Assembly: GCA_965224275.1 (NCBI GenBank)
Contig: CBDCYR010000006.1
Coordinates: forward strand, 62,001-126,000
Length of the DNA stretch: 64,000 bases
Direction: 5' to 3'
Source: CAUZWH01 sp965224275
GTDB lineage: Bacteria; Pseudomonadota; Alphaproteobacteria; SHVV01
Made by a program: the position numbers and the translations under genes. Within the stretch, counting starts at the first letter, position 1. Each line of letters begins with the position of its first letter. The notes beneath the pieces were generated by a model, which saw only the letters and a list, made by a program, of their open reading frames with translations, made no database searches and was not told the origin of the DNA. Of this stretch, positions 1-8,807 are shown one piece after another.

Positions 1-273
1 GTCCGCGTGTCGTGGCAGGAATTTCCTGGGATGGAGGTAAACCCCAACTTTGTCGCAGAGCTTGGTTCGGCGGGTATCGAGAAAGATCAGACTTTGTTGT
101 TCATATGCCGTTCCGGGGCGCGCTCGAAATCCGCTGCTCTCGTCATGACCGATGCCGGTTTTACGCGTTGCCACAACGTGGCGGAAGGATTTGAGGGCGA
201 TCGTGACGGTGATGGACATCGTGGCAAGGTCGGCGGCTGGAGACAGCGCGGGTTGCCATGGGTGCAAGGTTGA
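1..273 (+). CDS. Rhodanese-like sulfurtransferase domain protein, 5' partial
   Basis: The reading frame is open from the first base of the window, so the N-terminus lies outside; about 90 residues are visible. The segment ICRSGARSKSAA carries the rhodanese active-site cysteine in a CRSGxRS loop, followed by the usual GF...NVAEGFEG C-terminal part. Rhodanese domains move sulfane sulfur through a cysteine persulfide and act in the cytoplasm. The protein ends 16 bases before dnaA, so the two may be co-transcribed. Substrate and partner cannot be told from the sequence. Confidence 0.85.
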   Translation, partial: VRVSWQEFPGMEVNPNFVAELGSAGIEKDQTLLFICRSGARSKSAALVMTDAGFTRCHNVAEGFEGDRDGDGHRGKVGGWRQRGLPWVQG

Positions 274-289
274 TCATGGTGGTGGGCAG

Positions 290-1681
290 ATGAACGAAAG
301 CGACGCTCGCGAAGCATGGGAGAGCGTTCGTTCCGGTCTGCGGAACGAGCTTGGAGACGCGACTTTCAACAGCTGGTTGAAGTCGATGTCTCTGGTCGAA
401 TGCAGCGGTAGCCAAGTGACCATCGGCGTGCCGACGCGTTTTGTCCGCGATTGGGTAACATCCCACTACGCCGAGCGTATCCTAAAGCTGTGGCGCAGTG
501 CCGATAGTGGTGTCCGCTCCGTTGACATTCGGGTTGATTCCAGGACAACCCGTAGACGTCGCGACGAGCAGGATGCCGACGAAGAGTTAGTGCCGGCATC
601 TCAAGTTTCGCGTGAGGCGTCGATTTCGGGCGGCCAAAACCTATGGCACGAGGATATGAGCGCGCCGCTCGACCCGCGCTTTCGCTTTGAGAGCTTCGTG
701 GTCGGCAAGCCCAACGAACTGGCCTATGCCGCAGCTAGGCGGGTGGCGGAAACCCCGAGTGTGCCATTCAATCCGCTGTTTATTTATGGCGGTGTGGGGC
801 TCGGGAAAACCCACCTGATGCACGCGATTGCCTGGCAGATTAGCGAAGCCTATCCGGATCGGCGGGTTGTTTATCTATCGGCCGAGAAGTTCATGTACCA
901 GTTTGTGCGGGCGCTGCGATTCAAAGACGTGATGGCGTTCAAACAGCAATTTCGTTCGGTCGATGTGTTGATGATCGACGATGTACAATTCATTAGCGGC
1001 AAGGATTCGACGCAAGAAGAGTTTTTTCACACATTCAACGCTTTGGTAGATCAGAATCGCCAAATCGTCATTTCTGGCGATCGCTCGCCGTCGGATCTTG
1101 ATGGAATGGAAGAACGTATGCGCTCGCGGCTCGGGTGGGGCCTGGTCGCTGATATCCATGCAACCGACTACGAACTTCGCCTCGGCATCCTACAATCCAA
1201 GCTCGAACTCTCGGGCGGCCCCGAGGTTCCCTTGCGGGTGCTTGAGTTCCTCGCACATCGGATCACGTCAAACGTGCGTGAGCTGGAAGGAGCGCTTAAT
1301 CGGGTGCTGGCTTACTCAAACCTGATCGGCCGTTCAATCGCGCTCGAAATGGCTCAGGATGTGCTGCGCGATCTCTTACGGGCCAATGACCGCCGGGTCA
1401 CGATCGAGGATATCCAGAAACGCGTCGCGGAACACTACAACATTCGCCTCGCCGACATGCATTCGCCACGGCGGGCGCGATCGGTTGCGCGCCCGCGCCA
1501 GGTCGCGATGTACCTCGCCAAACAATTGACAACCCGCTCGCTGCCCGAGATCGGCCGCAAGTTTGGCGGTCGCGACCACACGACGGTGATGCACGCCGTT
1601 CGAAAAATCGATGAGCTACGCGCCGCCGATGCCGGCTTGTCGGAGGATATCGATCTCCTCAAGCGTATGCTCGAGACCTAG
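290..1681 (+). CDS. dnaA: Chromosomal replication initiator DnaA
   Basis: DnaA is the AAA+ ATPase that opens the replication origin and loads helicase. At 463 residues it has the family's usual size. Visible are an N-terminal domain I, a short polar linker, the Walker A loop GGVGLGKTH near residue 166, Walker B VLMIDDVQF near 225, the sensor/arginine-finger stretch RMRSRLGWGLVADI, and the C-terminal DNA-binding helix-turn-helix with the signature RDHTTVMHA near 427. The ATG at 290 was chosen because it starts the conserved N-terminus; an upstream in-frame extension to 152 overlaps the rhodanese gene and looks spurious. dnaN follows 271 bases downstream. Confidence 0.98.
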   Translation: MNESDAREAWESVRSGLRNELGDATFNSWLKSMSLVECSGSQVTIGVPTRFVRDWVTSHYAERILKLWRSADSGVRSVDIRVDSRTTRRRRDEQDADEELVPASQVSREASISGGQNLWHEDMSAPLDPRFRFESFVVGKPNELAYAAARRVAETPSVPFNPLFIYGGVGLGKTHLMHAIAWQISEAYPDRRVVYLSAEKFMYQFVRALRFKDVMAFKQQFRSVDVLMIDDVQFISGKDSTQEEFFHTFNALVDQNRQIVISGDRSPSDLDGMEERMRSRLGWGLVADIHATDYELRLGILQSKLELSGGPEVPLRVLEFLAHRITSNVRELEGALNRVLAYSNLIGRSIALEMAQDVLRDLLRANDRRVTIEDIQKRVAEHYNIRLADMHSPRRARSVARPRQVAMYLAKQLTTRSLPEIGRKFGGRDHTTVMHAVRKIDELRAADAGLSEDIDLLKRMLET

Positions 1682-1952
1682 AATTCACGTCGATCCGGAT
1701 CGCTTTCGCGGCTGCGGCTCCGAGCGTTTAGGGTATCGCGGCTACGATATTGTAACTCTTTGTAATTAAATACAAAACAAGGTGTGCGTGGGCGGATCAC
1801 CGGGGTTGAAATAGCGCCCCCTTGCAGGTCTTTTTTGCTATACTCAATCTGGCCTGTTCAACGGTCTTACATCACCGCTTCAGGAAAACTAGCTGCTGCA
1901 ACCCAGTCGGCCCATTTGCGGCCGACGGCACGTCTGGAATGTCCGTAGTCGA
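1682..1952. other. dnaA-dnaN intergenic region
   Basis: No gene is seen here. The region has a distinctly AT-rich stretch around 1748-1790 and a TATACT hexamer at 1839-1844 that could be a -10 element for dnaN; no convincing -35 lies at the right distance (TTGAAA at 1806 is 27 bases away). No clear cluster of DnaA boxes of the TTATCCACA type is visible, so I do not call an origin. The dnaN leader runs from about 1850 to 1952. Confidence 0.4.
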
Positions 1953-3074
1953 ATGAAACTAACTATAGAACGCAGTGCTCTGTTAATCGCGCTGGGGCAC
2001 GTTCAAAGCGTTGTCGAACGTCGCAACACGATCCCAATTCTGTCTAACGTTCAACTCGCCGCGGAAGCCGCCGGTACCCTGAGCCTGACGGCGACCGATC
2101 TCGATTTGGCGGTCGTGGCTCAAGTTGCCACCGAGGTCGGTCAAGCCGGCGCCACGACAACCCCGGCCCACACCCTCTACGACATCGTTCGAAAATTACC
2201 CGATGGGGCGCAAATAGAGCTCAAATTGGGCGATTCGGATGGTCGGCTGGCGATCACAGCGGGGCGCTCGGAGTTCATGCTGCCCTGCTTGCCGTGCGAA
2301 GATTTCCCGGTCATCGCGGAAGGCGATCTGCCGACCCAGTTCAGCGTTGGGGCCGCCGAACTTAAACGTTTGATCGATAAAACGCGGTTTGCCATTTCGA
2401 CCGAGGAGACCCGCTATTACCTCAACGGCATCTACATTCACCACGCCGATCACGAAGGTGTGGCGATGCTGCGTGCGGTCGCAACCGATGGACACCGGCT
2501 GGCGCGGGTCGATACACCGCTGCCTGATGGCGCTGCCGACATGCCGGGAATCATCGTGCCACGAAAGGCCATCAACGAACTGCGCAAGCTGGTCGATGAT
2601 ACCGAGGAACCGGTGGCGGTTGCTTTGTCGGACACCAAGATTCGTTTTTCGTTCGGCCACACGGTTCTAACCACCAAGCTGATCGATGGGACCTTTCCAG
2701 ACTATGCGCGCGTCATTCCCGAGGGAAACGATAAGGTTCTAGAGGCGGACAACAAGGTTCTTTCCGAAGCCGTCGATCGCGTATCAACGATTTCCACTGA
2801 GAAATCGCGGGCCATTAAACTCGAGGTTTCCGATGGCAAACTCACCTTGTCGGCAACCAGTCCCGAGAGCGGCAGCGCGGTCGAGGAATTGCCCGTCAGC
2901 TATCACGGTGAGAGTGTCGAGATCGGCTTTAACTCGCGTTACCTGCTCGATATTGCAGGTCAGGTGGAGGGAGACATAGCCCGCTTTACTATGTCGGACG
3001 CCGTTTCGCCGACGATTGTCGAAGATGGCAGTGACGCGGCATCGCTGTTCGTGCTCATGCCGATGCGGGTTTGA
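1953..3074 (+). CDS. dnaN: DNA polymerase III beta subunit (sliding clamp)
   Basis: The protein (373 residues) is the ring-shaped processivity clamp that tethers DNA polymerase III and many repair proteins to DNA. The N-terminus MKLTIERSALLIALGHVQSV and the motifs NGIYIHH, ATDGHRLARV and the C-terminal SLFVLMPMRV are typical of the three-fold repeated clamp domains; the C-terminal residues help form the partner-binding cleft. It lies between dnaA and recF in the classic replication cluster, only 7 bases before recF. Confidence 0.98.
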   Translation: MKLTIERSALLIALGHVQSVVERRNTIPILSNVQLAAEAAGTLSLTATDLDLAVVAQVATEVGQAGATTTPAHTLYDIVRKLPDGAQIELKLGDSDGRLAITAGRSEFMLPCLPCEDFPVIAEGDLPTQFSVGAAELKRLIDKTRFAISTEETRYYLNGIYIHHADHEGVAMLRAVATDGHRLARVDTPLPDGAADMPGIIVPRKAINELRKLVDDTEEPVAVALSDTKIRFSFGHTVLTTKLIDGTFPDYARVIPEGNDKVLEADNKVLSEAVDRVSTISTEKSRAIKLEVSDGKLTLSATSPESGSAVEELPVSYHGESVEIGFNSRYLLDIAGQVEGDIARFTMSDAVSPTIVEDGSDAASLFVLMPMRV

Positions 3075-3081
3075 GGCCTGA

Positions 3082-4317
3082 TTGACGGAACGGCCAACAG
3101 CAGAGGCGTCGGTGGCGACGACGCAGGTGCGCACGCCCGATCATGCGGTAACGCGACTAACGCTCACGGACTTCCGCTGCTACGCCGGTATTCGGCTCGA
3201 TATGGAGCCGCAGCCCGTGATTCTTACCGGCCCCAACGGAGCCGGTAAGACCAATCTTCTTGAGGCCATCTCGTTCATGGTGCCGGGTCGCGGGCTGAGA
3301 CGGGCCAAGTTGGCCGACGTTACGCGGGATCATTCACCGCGCCCATGGGGCGTTGCCGCCAGCGTTCAGACGCCGCGCGGAACTATCGAAATCGGCACCG
3401 CGATCGAGGCGTCGCCGCTGTCGGGTGACAACGATGGTCCTTCCGAAGACGATAATGACGCCGACGACGAACCCACCAGCCAACGGCGCCTGGTTAAGAT
3501 CGATGGGGTATTGGAGCCACAATCTGCACTGGCGCGCGCGATCTCGATTACCTGGCTTGTCCCGCAGATGGATCGTTTGTTTAGCGAAAGCGGCGGCGGG
3601 CGTCGGCGTTTTTTCGATCGCCTCGCCTACGGTTTCGATGCGGATCACGCGAAACGGCTAAACGCCTATGAGCAGTTACTGCGCCAGCGCTCGCGCCTGT
3701 TGAGAGATGGCGTCCGCGATGATCGATGGCTGGCAGCGCTTGAAGAAACGATGGCAGAGCATGCGGTCGCGATTGGTGCAACCCGACGCGACACCGTAGA
3801 CCGCTTGGCGAGCGGCTTTGCCATGGCACAGAGCGCGTTTCCGCGAGCCCACCTCGAGCTCGACGGCTGGGTTGAAACCGCGCTCAAGCAAGACCCGGCG
3901 CTAACGATCGAAATCGCGTTGCGCGAACGTTGGGCAACCTCGCGTGAGACAGATGCCGCCGCCGGCCGCGCGGCGATTGGCGTCCACCGAACCGATGTGC
4001 TGGTTTGGCATGATCCGAAGGGAACGCCAGCCGAGCAGTGCTCGACCGGTGAACAAAAAGCGCTATTGATCGCGATCGTGCTGGCCCAGGCGCGCGTCCT
4101 TGCGGCTCGCCAGGGCCACGCGCCAATCTTGTTGCTCGACGAAGTCGTTGCCCATCTCGACGAACAGCGCCGCGAAACTCTGTTCGGCGAATTACTCGCA
4201 ATGGGAACCCAAGCGTGGCTGTCGGGCACCGATCCCGGACAATTTGCCGGACTCCGCGGGCGATCCCAATTTATTCGTGTCGCCGATGGCGCCGTCAGCC
4301 CCGACAAAGGAATCTGA
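3082..4317 (+). CDS. recF: DNA replication and repair protein RecF
   Basis: RecF is an SMC-like ATPase that works with RecO and RecR to load RecA at gaps. The 411-residue protein has Walker A GPNGAGKTN near residue 51, the ABC-type signature STGEQKALL near 320 and Walker B ILLLDEVVAHLDE near 350. A TTG start at 3082 is used; it lies 7 bases after the dnaN stop and gives a short variable N-terminus before LTDFRCY. Between residues about 113 and 135 there is an Asp/Glu-rich insert (GDNDGPSEDDNDADDE), absent from the family as I know it, probably a surface loop. Confidence 0.95.
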   Translation: MTERPTAEASVATTQVRTPDHAVTRLTLTDFRCYAGIRLDMEPQPVILTGPNGAGKTNLLEAISFMVPGRGLRRAKLADVTRDHSPRPWGVAASVQTPRGTIEIGTAIEASPLSGDNDGPSEDDNDADDEPTSQRRLVKIDGVLEPQSALARAISITWLVPQMDRLFSESGGGRRRFFDRLAYGFDADHAKRLNAYEQLLRQRSRLLRDGVRDDRWLAALEETMAEHAVAIGATRRDTVDRLASGFAMAQSAFPRAHLELDGWVETALKQDPALTIEIALRERWATSRETDAAAGRAAIGVHRTDVLVWHDPKGTPAEQCSTGEQKALLIAIVLAQARVLAARQGHAPILLLDEVVAHLDEQRRETLFGELLAMGTQAWLSGTDPGQFAGLRGRSQFIRVADGAVSPDKGI

Positions 4318-4321
4318 TCGA

Positions 4322-6748
4322 ATGAGCGAACAAGACCAAAACGAAGAGTACGGTGCTGATTCGATCAAGGTGCTGCGTGGCCTCGAGGCGGTTCGCAAAC
4401 GGCCGGGGATGTACATTGGCGACACCGAAGATGGGTCGGGTTTGCATCACATGGTCTACGAGGTTGTCGACAATGCGATCGATGAATCACTGGCCGGGCA
4501 TTGCGACCTAATCGAAGTCACTCTCAATCCTGAGGGGACGATTACCGTCAACGATAATGGCCGTGGCGTTCCGACCGATATCCACGAAGAGGAAGGTGTA
4601 TCGGCTGCCGAGGTCATCATGACCCGATTGCACGCCGGCGGAAAATTTGACCAGAACTCATACAAAGTTTCGGGCGGCCTTCACGGCGTCGGTGTTTCCG
4701 TTGTCAATGCGCTATCTCACTGGTTGGAAATGACAATCTGGCGCGACGGTAAGGAACATTTGATCCGGTTCGAGGGTGGGGATGCAACCGCGCCGTTGCG
4801 TGTCACCGGCGATGCCGCGGGACGCACCGGGACCGAGATCACGTTTCTGCCCTCCGACAAGGTGTTTTCTAATTTGGAGTTTGACTACGCGACGCTGGAA
4901 CATCGCTTGCGTGAGCTCGCGTTTTTAAACTCGGGGACTCGCATACAACTGATTGATGCGAGAGGCGTTGAGACCGAGAGCAAGGAGTTTTACTACGAAG
5001 GTGGTATCGAGGCGTTCGTGAACTTTCTCGATCGCGCCAACACGCCCCTCCACGCACCGCCGATTACGATTCGAGGCGAGCGCGACGGCGTTACCGTTGA
5101 TGTCTCGATGCAGTGGAACGAGAGCTATCACGAGAACGTCTTGTGTTTTACCAACAATATTCCACAGCGCGATGGCGGGACTCATATCGCCGCTTATCGG
5201 ACTGCCCTGACCCGAATGATCAATAACTACATGAGCGGCCATGCGGGGGGCCGCAAGGAAAAGATTGTGCTCAATGGGGATGATGTTCGTGAGGGCTTAA
5301 CCTGCGTTTTGTCGGTCAAGCTTGCGGATCCGAAGTTCTCATCGCAAACCAAGGACAAGCTGGTTTCCTCCGAAGTGCGCCCAGCCGTCGAAGGCGAAGT
5401 CGGTGAACGCCTCAGTACCTGGTTCGAGGAGCATCCAGCAGAAGCGCGACGCATTGTTACCAAGATCATCGAAGCCGCAGCCGCTCGCGAAGCGGCGCGA
5501 CGAGCCCGCGATTTGACGCGCCGAAAAGGTGCGCTCGACATATCCAATCTTCCCGGCAAGCTGGCCGACTGCCAGGAGCGTGACCCCGCGAAAGCGGAGC
5601 TGTTTCTGGTCGAGGGTGATTCCGCCGGTGGCTCGGCGAAGCAGGGGCGCGATCGACGGGCTCAGGCAGTGCTGCCGCTGCGCGGCAAGATCCTCAACGT
5701 CGAACGGGCGAGGATCGATAAGGTCCTTTCATCGGTTGAAATCGGCACCCTCATCACGGCCCTTGGGGCTGGCGTGGGGCGCGAGGATTTCAACATCGAG
5801 AAAATCCGCTACCATAAAATCATCATCATGACGGACGCCGATGTCGACGGCGCCCATATCCGAACGCTGCTGCTGACATTTTTCTATCGTCAGATGCCGG
5901 AGGTGATTCAGGCTGGCTACCTGTATATCGCGCAGCCGCCCTTGTACAAGATGAAGCGCGGCAGTTCGGAGGTGTATCTCAAGGATGACGCCGAGCTCGA
6001 ACGATATCTCATCGACACTGGCCTTGAGGACGCGGTTCTGGTGCTCTCTGACGGCGAAGGATCGCAACGCGCCGGCGACGACCTCCGAACTCTGGTCGAA
6101 CAGGCGCAGCGCGTGCGTACGCTCCTGCAATCGGTTGGACGCCGTTACAACCAGACATTGGTCGAACAGGCGGCGATTCTTGGCGCTCTCAACACGGACT
6201 TTCTCGCCGATGCAAACACGGCCGAGGCGGTCGCACGCTACCTTGCGCGGCGGATGGACGGCTTGTCGCCGCAGCACGAACGCGGGTGGCAGGGAGAGCC
6301 AATTGATGACGGCGGTCTCGAACTCACGCGTGAACTGCGTGGTGTGCGCGAGCGCCACACGATCGATGGTGTGCTTTTTCGCTCGGCCGAAGCCCGCAAG
6401 CTCGACGAGATCGCGGCTGACCTGCAGGCCGTGTACGAAAAGCCGTGCGTGCTGAGGCGCAAAGAAACCGAATCCGAGATCAAGTCTCCGTCCGAACTGT
6501 TGGAGGCGATCTTCAATCTCGGTCGCAAGGGCATCACGATGCAGCGTTACAAGGGACTCGGTGAAATGAATCCCGAGCAACTTTGGGAGACGACGCTGGA
6601 TACCGAAGCGCGCTCGCTCCTGCAAGTCAAAGTCGGCCAGGGCGGCGAAGCCAACAGTCTATTCGAACGACTGATGGGTGACGAAGTGGCGCCGCGGCGG
6701 GAGTTCATCTCCGACAACGCGCTGAAGGTAGCCAATCTCGACATCTAG
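4322..6748 (+). CDS. gyrB: DNA gyrase subunit B
   Basis: GyrB is the ATPase subunit of gyrase, which introduces negative supercoils with GyrA. The 808 residues cover a GHKL ATPase (VDNAIDESLAGHC, NDNGRGVP, GGLHGVGVSVVNAL), the TOPRIM domain (VEGDSAGGSAKQGRDR near 428, DADVDGAHI near 502) and the C-terminal QRYKGLGEMNP motif near 739. The ATG at 4322, 4 bases after the recF stop, begins the conserved MSEQ...YGADSIKVLRGLEAVRKRPGMYIGD region; the longer frame back to 4100 lies inside recF. The TAG stop belongs to the CTAG at the left edge of a small palindrome (6745-6765). Confidence 0.98.
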   Translation: MSEQDQNEEYGADSIKVLRGLEAVRKRPGMYIGDTEDGSGLHHMVYEVVDNAIDESLAGHCDLIEVTLNPEGTITVNDNGRGVPTDIHEEEGVSAAEVIMTRLHAGGKFDQNSYKVSGGLHGVGVSVVNALSHWLEMTIWRDGKEHLIRFEGGDATAPLRVTGDAAGRTGTEITFLPSDKVFSNLEFDYATLEHRLRELAFLNSGTRIQLIDARGVETESKEFYYEGGIEAFVNFLDRANTPLHAPPITIRGERDGVTVDVSMQWNESYHENVLCFTNNIPQRDGGTHIAAYRTALTRMINNYMSGHAGGRKEKIVLNGDDVREGLTCVLSVKLADPKFSSQTKDKLVSSEVRPAVEGEVGERLSTWFEEHPAEARRIVTKIIEAAAAREAARRARDLTRRKGALDISNLPGKLADCQERDPAKAELFLVEGDSAGGSAKQGRDRRAQAVLPLRGKILNVERARIDKVLSSVEIGTLITALGAGVGREDFNIEKIRYHKIIIMTDADVDGAHIRTLLLTFFYRQMPEVIQAGYLYIAQPPLYKMKRGSSEVYLKDDAELERYLIDTGLEDAVLVLSDGEGSQRAGDDLRTLVEQAQRVRTLLQSVGRRYNQTLVEQAAILGALNTDFLADANTAEAVARYLARRMDGLSPQHERGWQGEPIDDGGLELTRELRGVRERHTIDGVLFRSAEARKLDEIAADLQAVYEKPCVLRRKETESEIKSPSELLEAIFNLGRKGITMQRYKGLGEMNPEQLWETTLDTEARSLLQVKVGQGGEANSLFERLMGDEVAPRREFISDNALKVANLDI

Positions 6749-6765
6749 TGGATGCCATCCGCTAG
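6745..6765. repeat. Minimal CTAG-bounded palindrome (family 1 scar-like) at gyrB stop
   Basis: CTAG, then TGGATGCCATCCG, then CTAG. The inner bases are the first six bases of the family 1 inverted repeat (TGGATG) joined to its mirror end (CATCC). The gyrB TAG stop is formed by the left CTAG. It resembles the two outer tips of the long family 1 elements fused together. Confidence 0.7.
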
Positions 6766-6806
6766 TCTCTCATTGAGCCCCGAACGCTAAATGGGTGGTC
6801 CATTCC

Positions 6807-8798
6807 ATGGCGCGGCGAGCATCGGGTAAATCCAGCGGTCGCCAAAAATCCAGTGGCGCCGCCAAAGGCAACACCAACCAGGCGGCTCGCAAGCCGGCAC
6901 CGGCGGCGCCCAGTATTTGGCGCCGCGTACGCCGGGTAGCTGCTGTTTCGGTAGCGGTTGGCCTGCTTGCAACCATTGCCATCGTACTTTGGTTTGCGCG
7001 AGACCTGCCCAACCCGCGAGAGATCGCAAGGGTCACCCAAACACCGGCAGTAACGCTACTCGACACGCGAGGTCAGGGTTTCGCCAGGTTCGGGGGTAGC
7101 GTCGGCGAGCACATCACGGTCGATCAACTGCCGCCGTGGCTGACCGCCGCCGTGATTGCCACCGAGGATCGGCGCTTCTACCGACACTTTGGGATCGATC
7201 TGCGCGGCGTCCTTCGTGCGGCCTTTAGCAATCTTCGCGCAGGGAGCATTCGTGAGGGCGGCAGCACGCTTACTCAACAACTTGCTAAGAACCTCTTCCT
7301 CACCCATCAGCGCAACCTGAAACGTAAGATTCAAGAAGTCCTGCTTGCTGTTTGGTTGGAACAAAATCTGTCGAAAGATGAGATCCTCACCCTTTACCTC
7401 AACCGGGTGTATTTCGGGGCCGGCGCTTACGGCGTTGATGCCGCGGCCCGTCGCTATTTTGCGAAATCAGCAACCGCGGTAACGCTCGCGGAAGCTGCGA
7501 TGCTGGCGGGATTGTTAACCGCGCCCTCGCGATATGCGCCGACGGTTAATCTGCGTGGCGCCCGGGTCCGCGCCGCCATTGTTCTGTCGGACATGGTCGA
7601 AGCAGGTGTTCTTGACGCGCGGCGGGCTGCCTTGGCAAAAGCCGAGAAGGTGTCGCTCGCGGCACAGCCGGTGCGCCGTCATGGGCGACACTTTGCCGAT
7701 TGGGTTCGTGACCAACTTCCCGATTATGTCGGCGCCTTGCGCAGCGCCAATATCGTCGTCGGCACAACCTTGGATGTAGAACTGCAAGCGGCCGCGGAAA
7801 CCGTCCTCGCCGAAACAATGGCCGCAGCGGCAACGCAGAAGCTGGGAGTGGGCCAAGCGGCGCTCATCGCAATGACGGGCGACGGTGCTGTTCGGGCGAT
7901 GGTGGGAGGTTCTGACTATCGCTCGAGCACCTACAATCGCGCCGTAACGGCGATGCGGCAGCCGGGCTCGGCCTTCAAGCTCTTCGTTTATCTGGCCGCG
8001 CTCGAGGACGGTATGTCTGCGACAGACCGGGTTGTCGATGAGCCTGTCGAGATCAACGGCTGGAAGCCGCGCAATTATTCAGGCCGGTTTGGCGGCGAAA
8101 TGTCGCTGCGGCAAGCCTTTGCAATGTCGGTCAATACGGTTGCGGTCAAAGTGTCGGAGCGCGTCGGCCGCACGCGCGTCATTGAAACCGCGCAGCGGCT
8201 TGGTATTACCAGCAAGCTATCGCCGCATCCGAGTATCGCGTTGGGCGCGGCCGAGGTCACGCTGATCGAGCTTACCGCGGCTTATGCCGCGGTTGCCAAT
8301 GGTGGCATCGGCGTGTGGCCCTATGCGATTGGCGAGGTTCGCGGTGGCAGCGAACCTTTGCTCTATCGGCGCCAAGGATCCGGTCCCGGACGTGTTCTTG
8401 CCGCGACGACCAGCCGACAAATGACCGATCTTTTGCGAGCGGTGGTGACCACCGGCACGGGTCGCACAGCCCAGTTGGGCGTATCGGCGGCTGGAAAAAC
8501 AGGTACCAGCCAGGATCACCGAGATGCGTGGTTCGTCGGATTCGCGGGCGACCTTGTGGTCGGCGTTTGGGTCGGCAATGACGACGCCAAACCGATGCGG
8601 GGTGTGACCGGCGGCAGCTTGCCCGCCCGCATTTGGCGCCAATTCATGGGTGCAGCGCGGCCGACACCACTGCCAGCGCCGCCCCAGCCCGCCAAGATCC
8701 CGGCCAAGATCCCGGCCAAGATTCCGGCCAAGGGTCCGACCAAGGATCCGACCCTGTGGCAACGCCTGAGCGACATGCTCTATCAGGAGAACCGTTGA
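6807..8798 (+). CDS. Class A penicillin-binding protein (PBP1A-type glycosyltransferase/transpeptidase)
   Basis: Bifunctional peptidoglycan synthase: it polymerises lipid II and cross-links stem peptides in the periplasm. The 663 residues show a basic, Ser/Lys-rich cytoplasmic N-terminus, one membrane anchor near 45-65, the GT51 domain (TEDRRFYRHFGID near 117, GGSTLTQQLAKN near 150) and the transpeptidase with SAFK near 387, SVN near 440 and KTGT near 562. The C-terminus ends in a run of PAKIPAKI-type repeats encoded by a 12-base tandem unit at about 8688-8740, likely a slippage product. ATG 6807 is preferred to an in-frame GTG at 6795. It converges on the MFS gene with 9 bases between stops. 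Confidence 0.93.
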   Translation: MARRASGKSSGRQKSSGAAKGNTNQAARKPAPAAPSIWRRVRRVAAVSVAVGLLATIAIVLWFARDLPNPREIARVTQTPAVTLLDTRGQGFARFGGSVGEHITVDQLPPWLTAAVIATEDRRFYRHFGIDLRGVLRAAFSNLRAGSIREGGSTLTQQLAKNLFLTHQRNLKRKIQEVLLAVWLEQNLSKDEILTLYLNRVYFGAGAYGVDAAARRYFAKSATAVTLAEAAMLAGLLTAPSRYAPTVNLRGARVRAAIVLSDMVEAGVLDARRAALAKAEKVSLAAQPVRRHGRHFADWVRDQLPDYVGALRSANIVVGTTLDVELQAAAETVLAETMAAAATQKLGVGQAALIAMTGDGAVRAMVGGSDYRSSTYNRAVTAMRQPGSAFKLFVYLAALEDGMSATDRVVDEPVEINGWKPRNYSGRFGGEMSLRQAFAMSVNTVAVKVSERVGRTRVIETAQRLGITSKLSPHPSIALGAAEVTLIELTAAYAAVANGGIGVWPYAIGEVRGGSEPLLYRRQGSGPGRVLAATTSRQMTDLLRAVVTTGTGRTAQLGVSAAGKTGTSQDHRDAWFVGFAGDLVVGVWVGNDDAKPMRGVTGGSLPARIWRQFMGAARPTPLPAPPQPAKIPAKIPAKIPAKGPTKDPTLWQRLSDMLYQENR

Positions 8799-8807
8799 TG
8801 CGAAGCG

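Noticed and set aside
1682..1952. Possible chromosomal origin between dnaA and dnaN
   Set aside because: AT-rich stretch but no cluster of DnaA boxes that I could see; in alphaproteobacteria the origin is often elsewhere.
5729..6625. A 298-codon minus-strand frame in gyrB
   Set aside because: Lies entirely within conserved gyrB and shows no family features.
8688..8745. Tandem 12-base repeat as a CRISPR-like or regulatory array
   Set aside because: It is in frame within the penicillin-binding protein gene and encodes PAKI repeats; no spacers.
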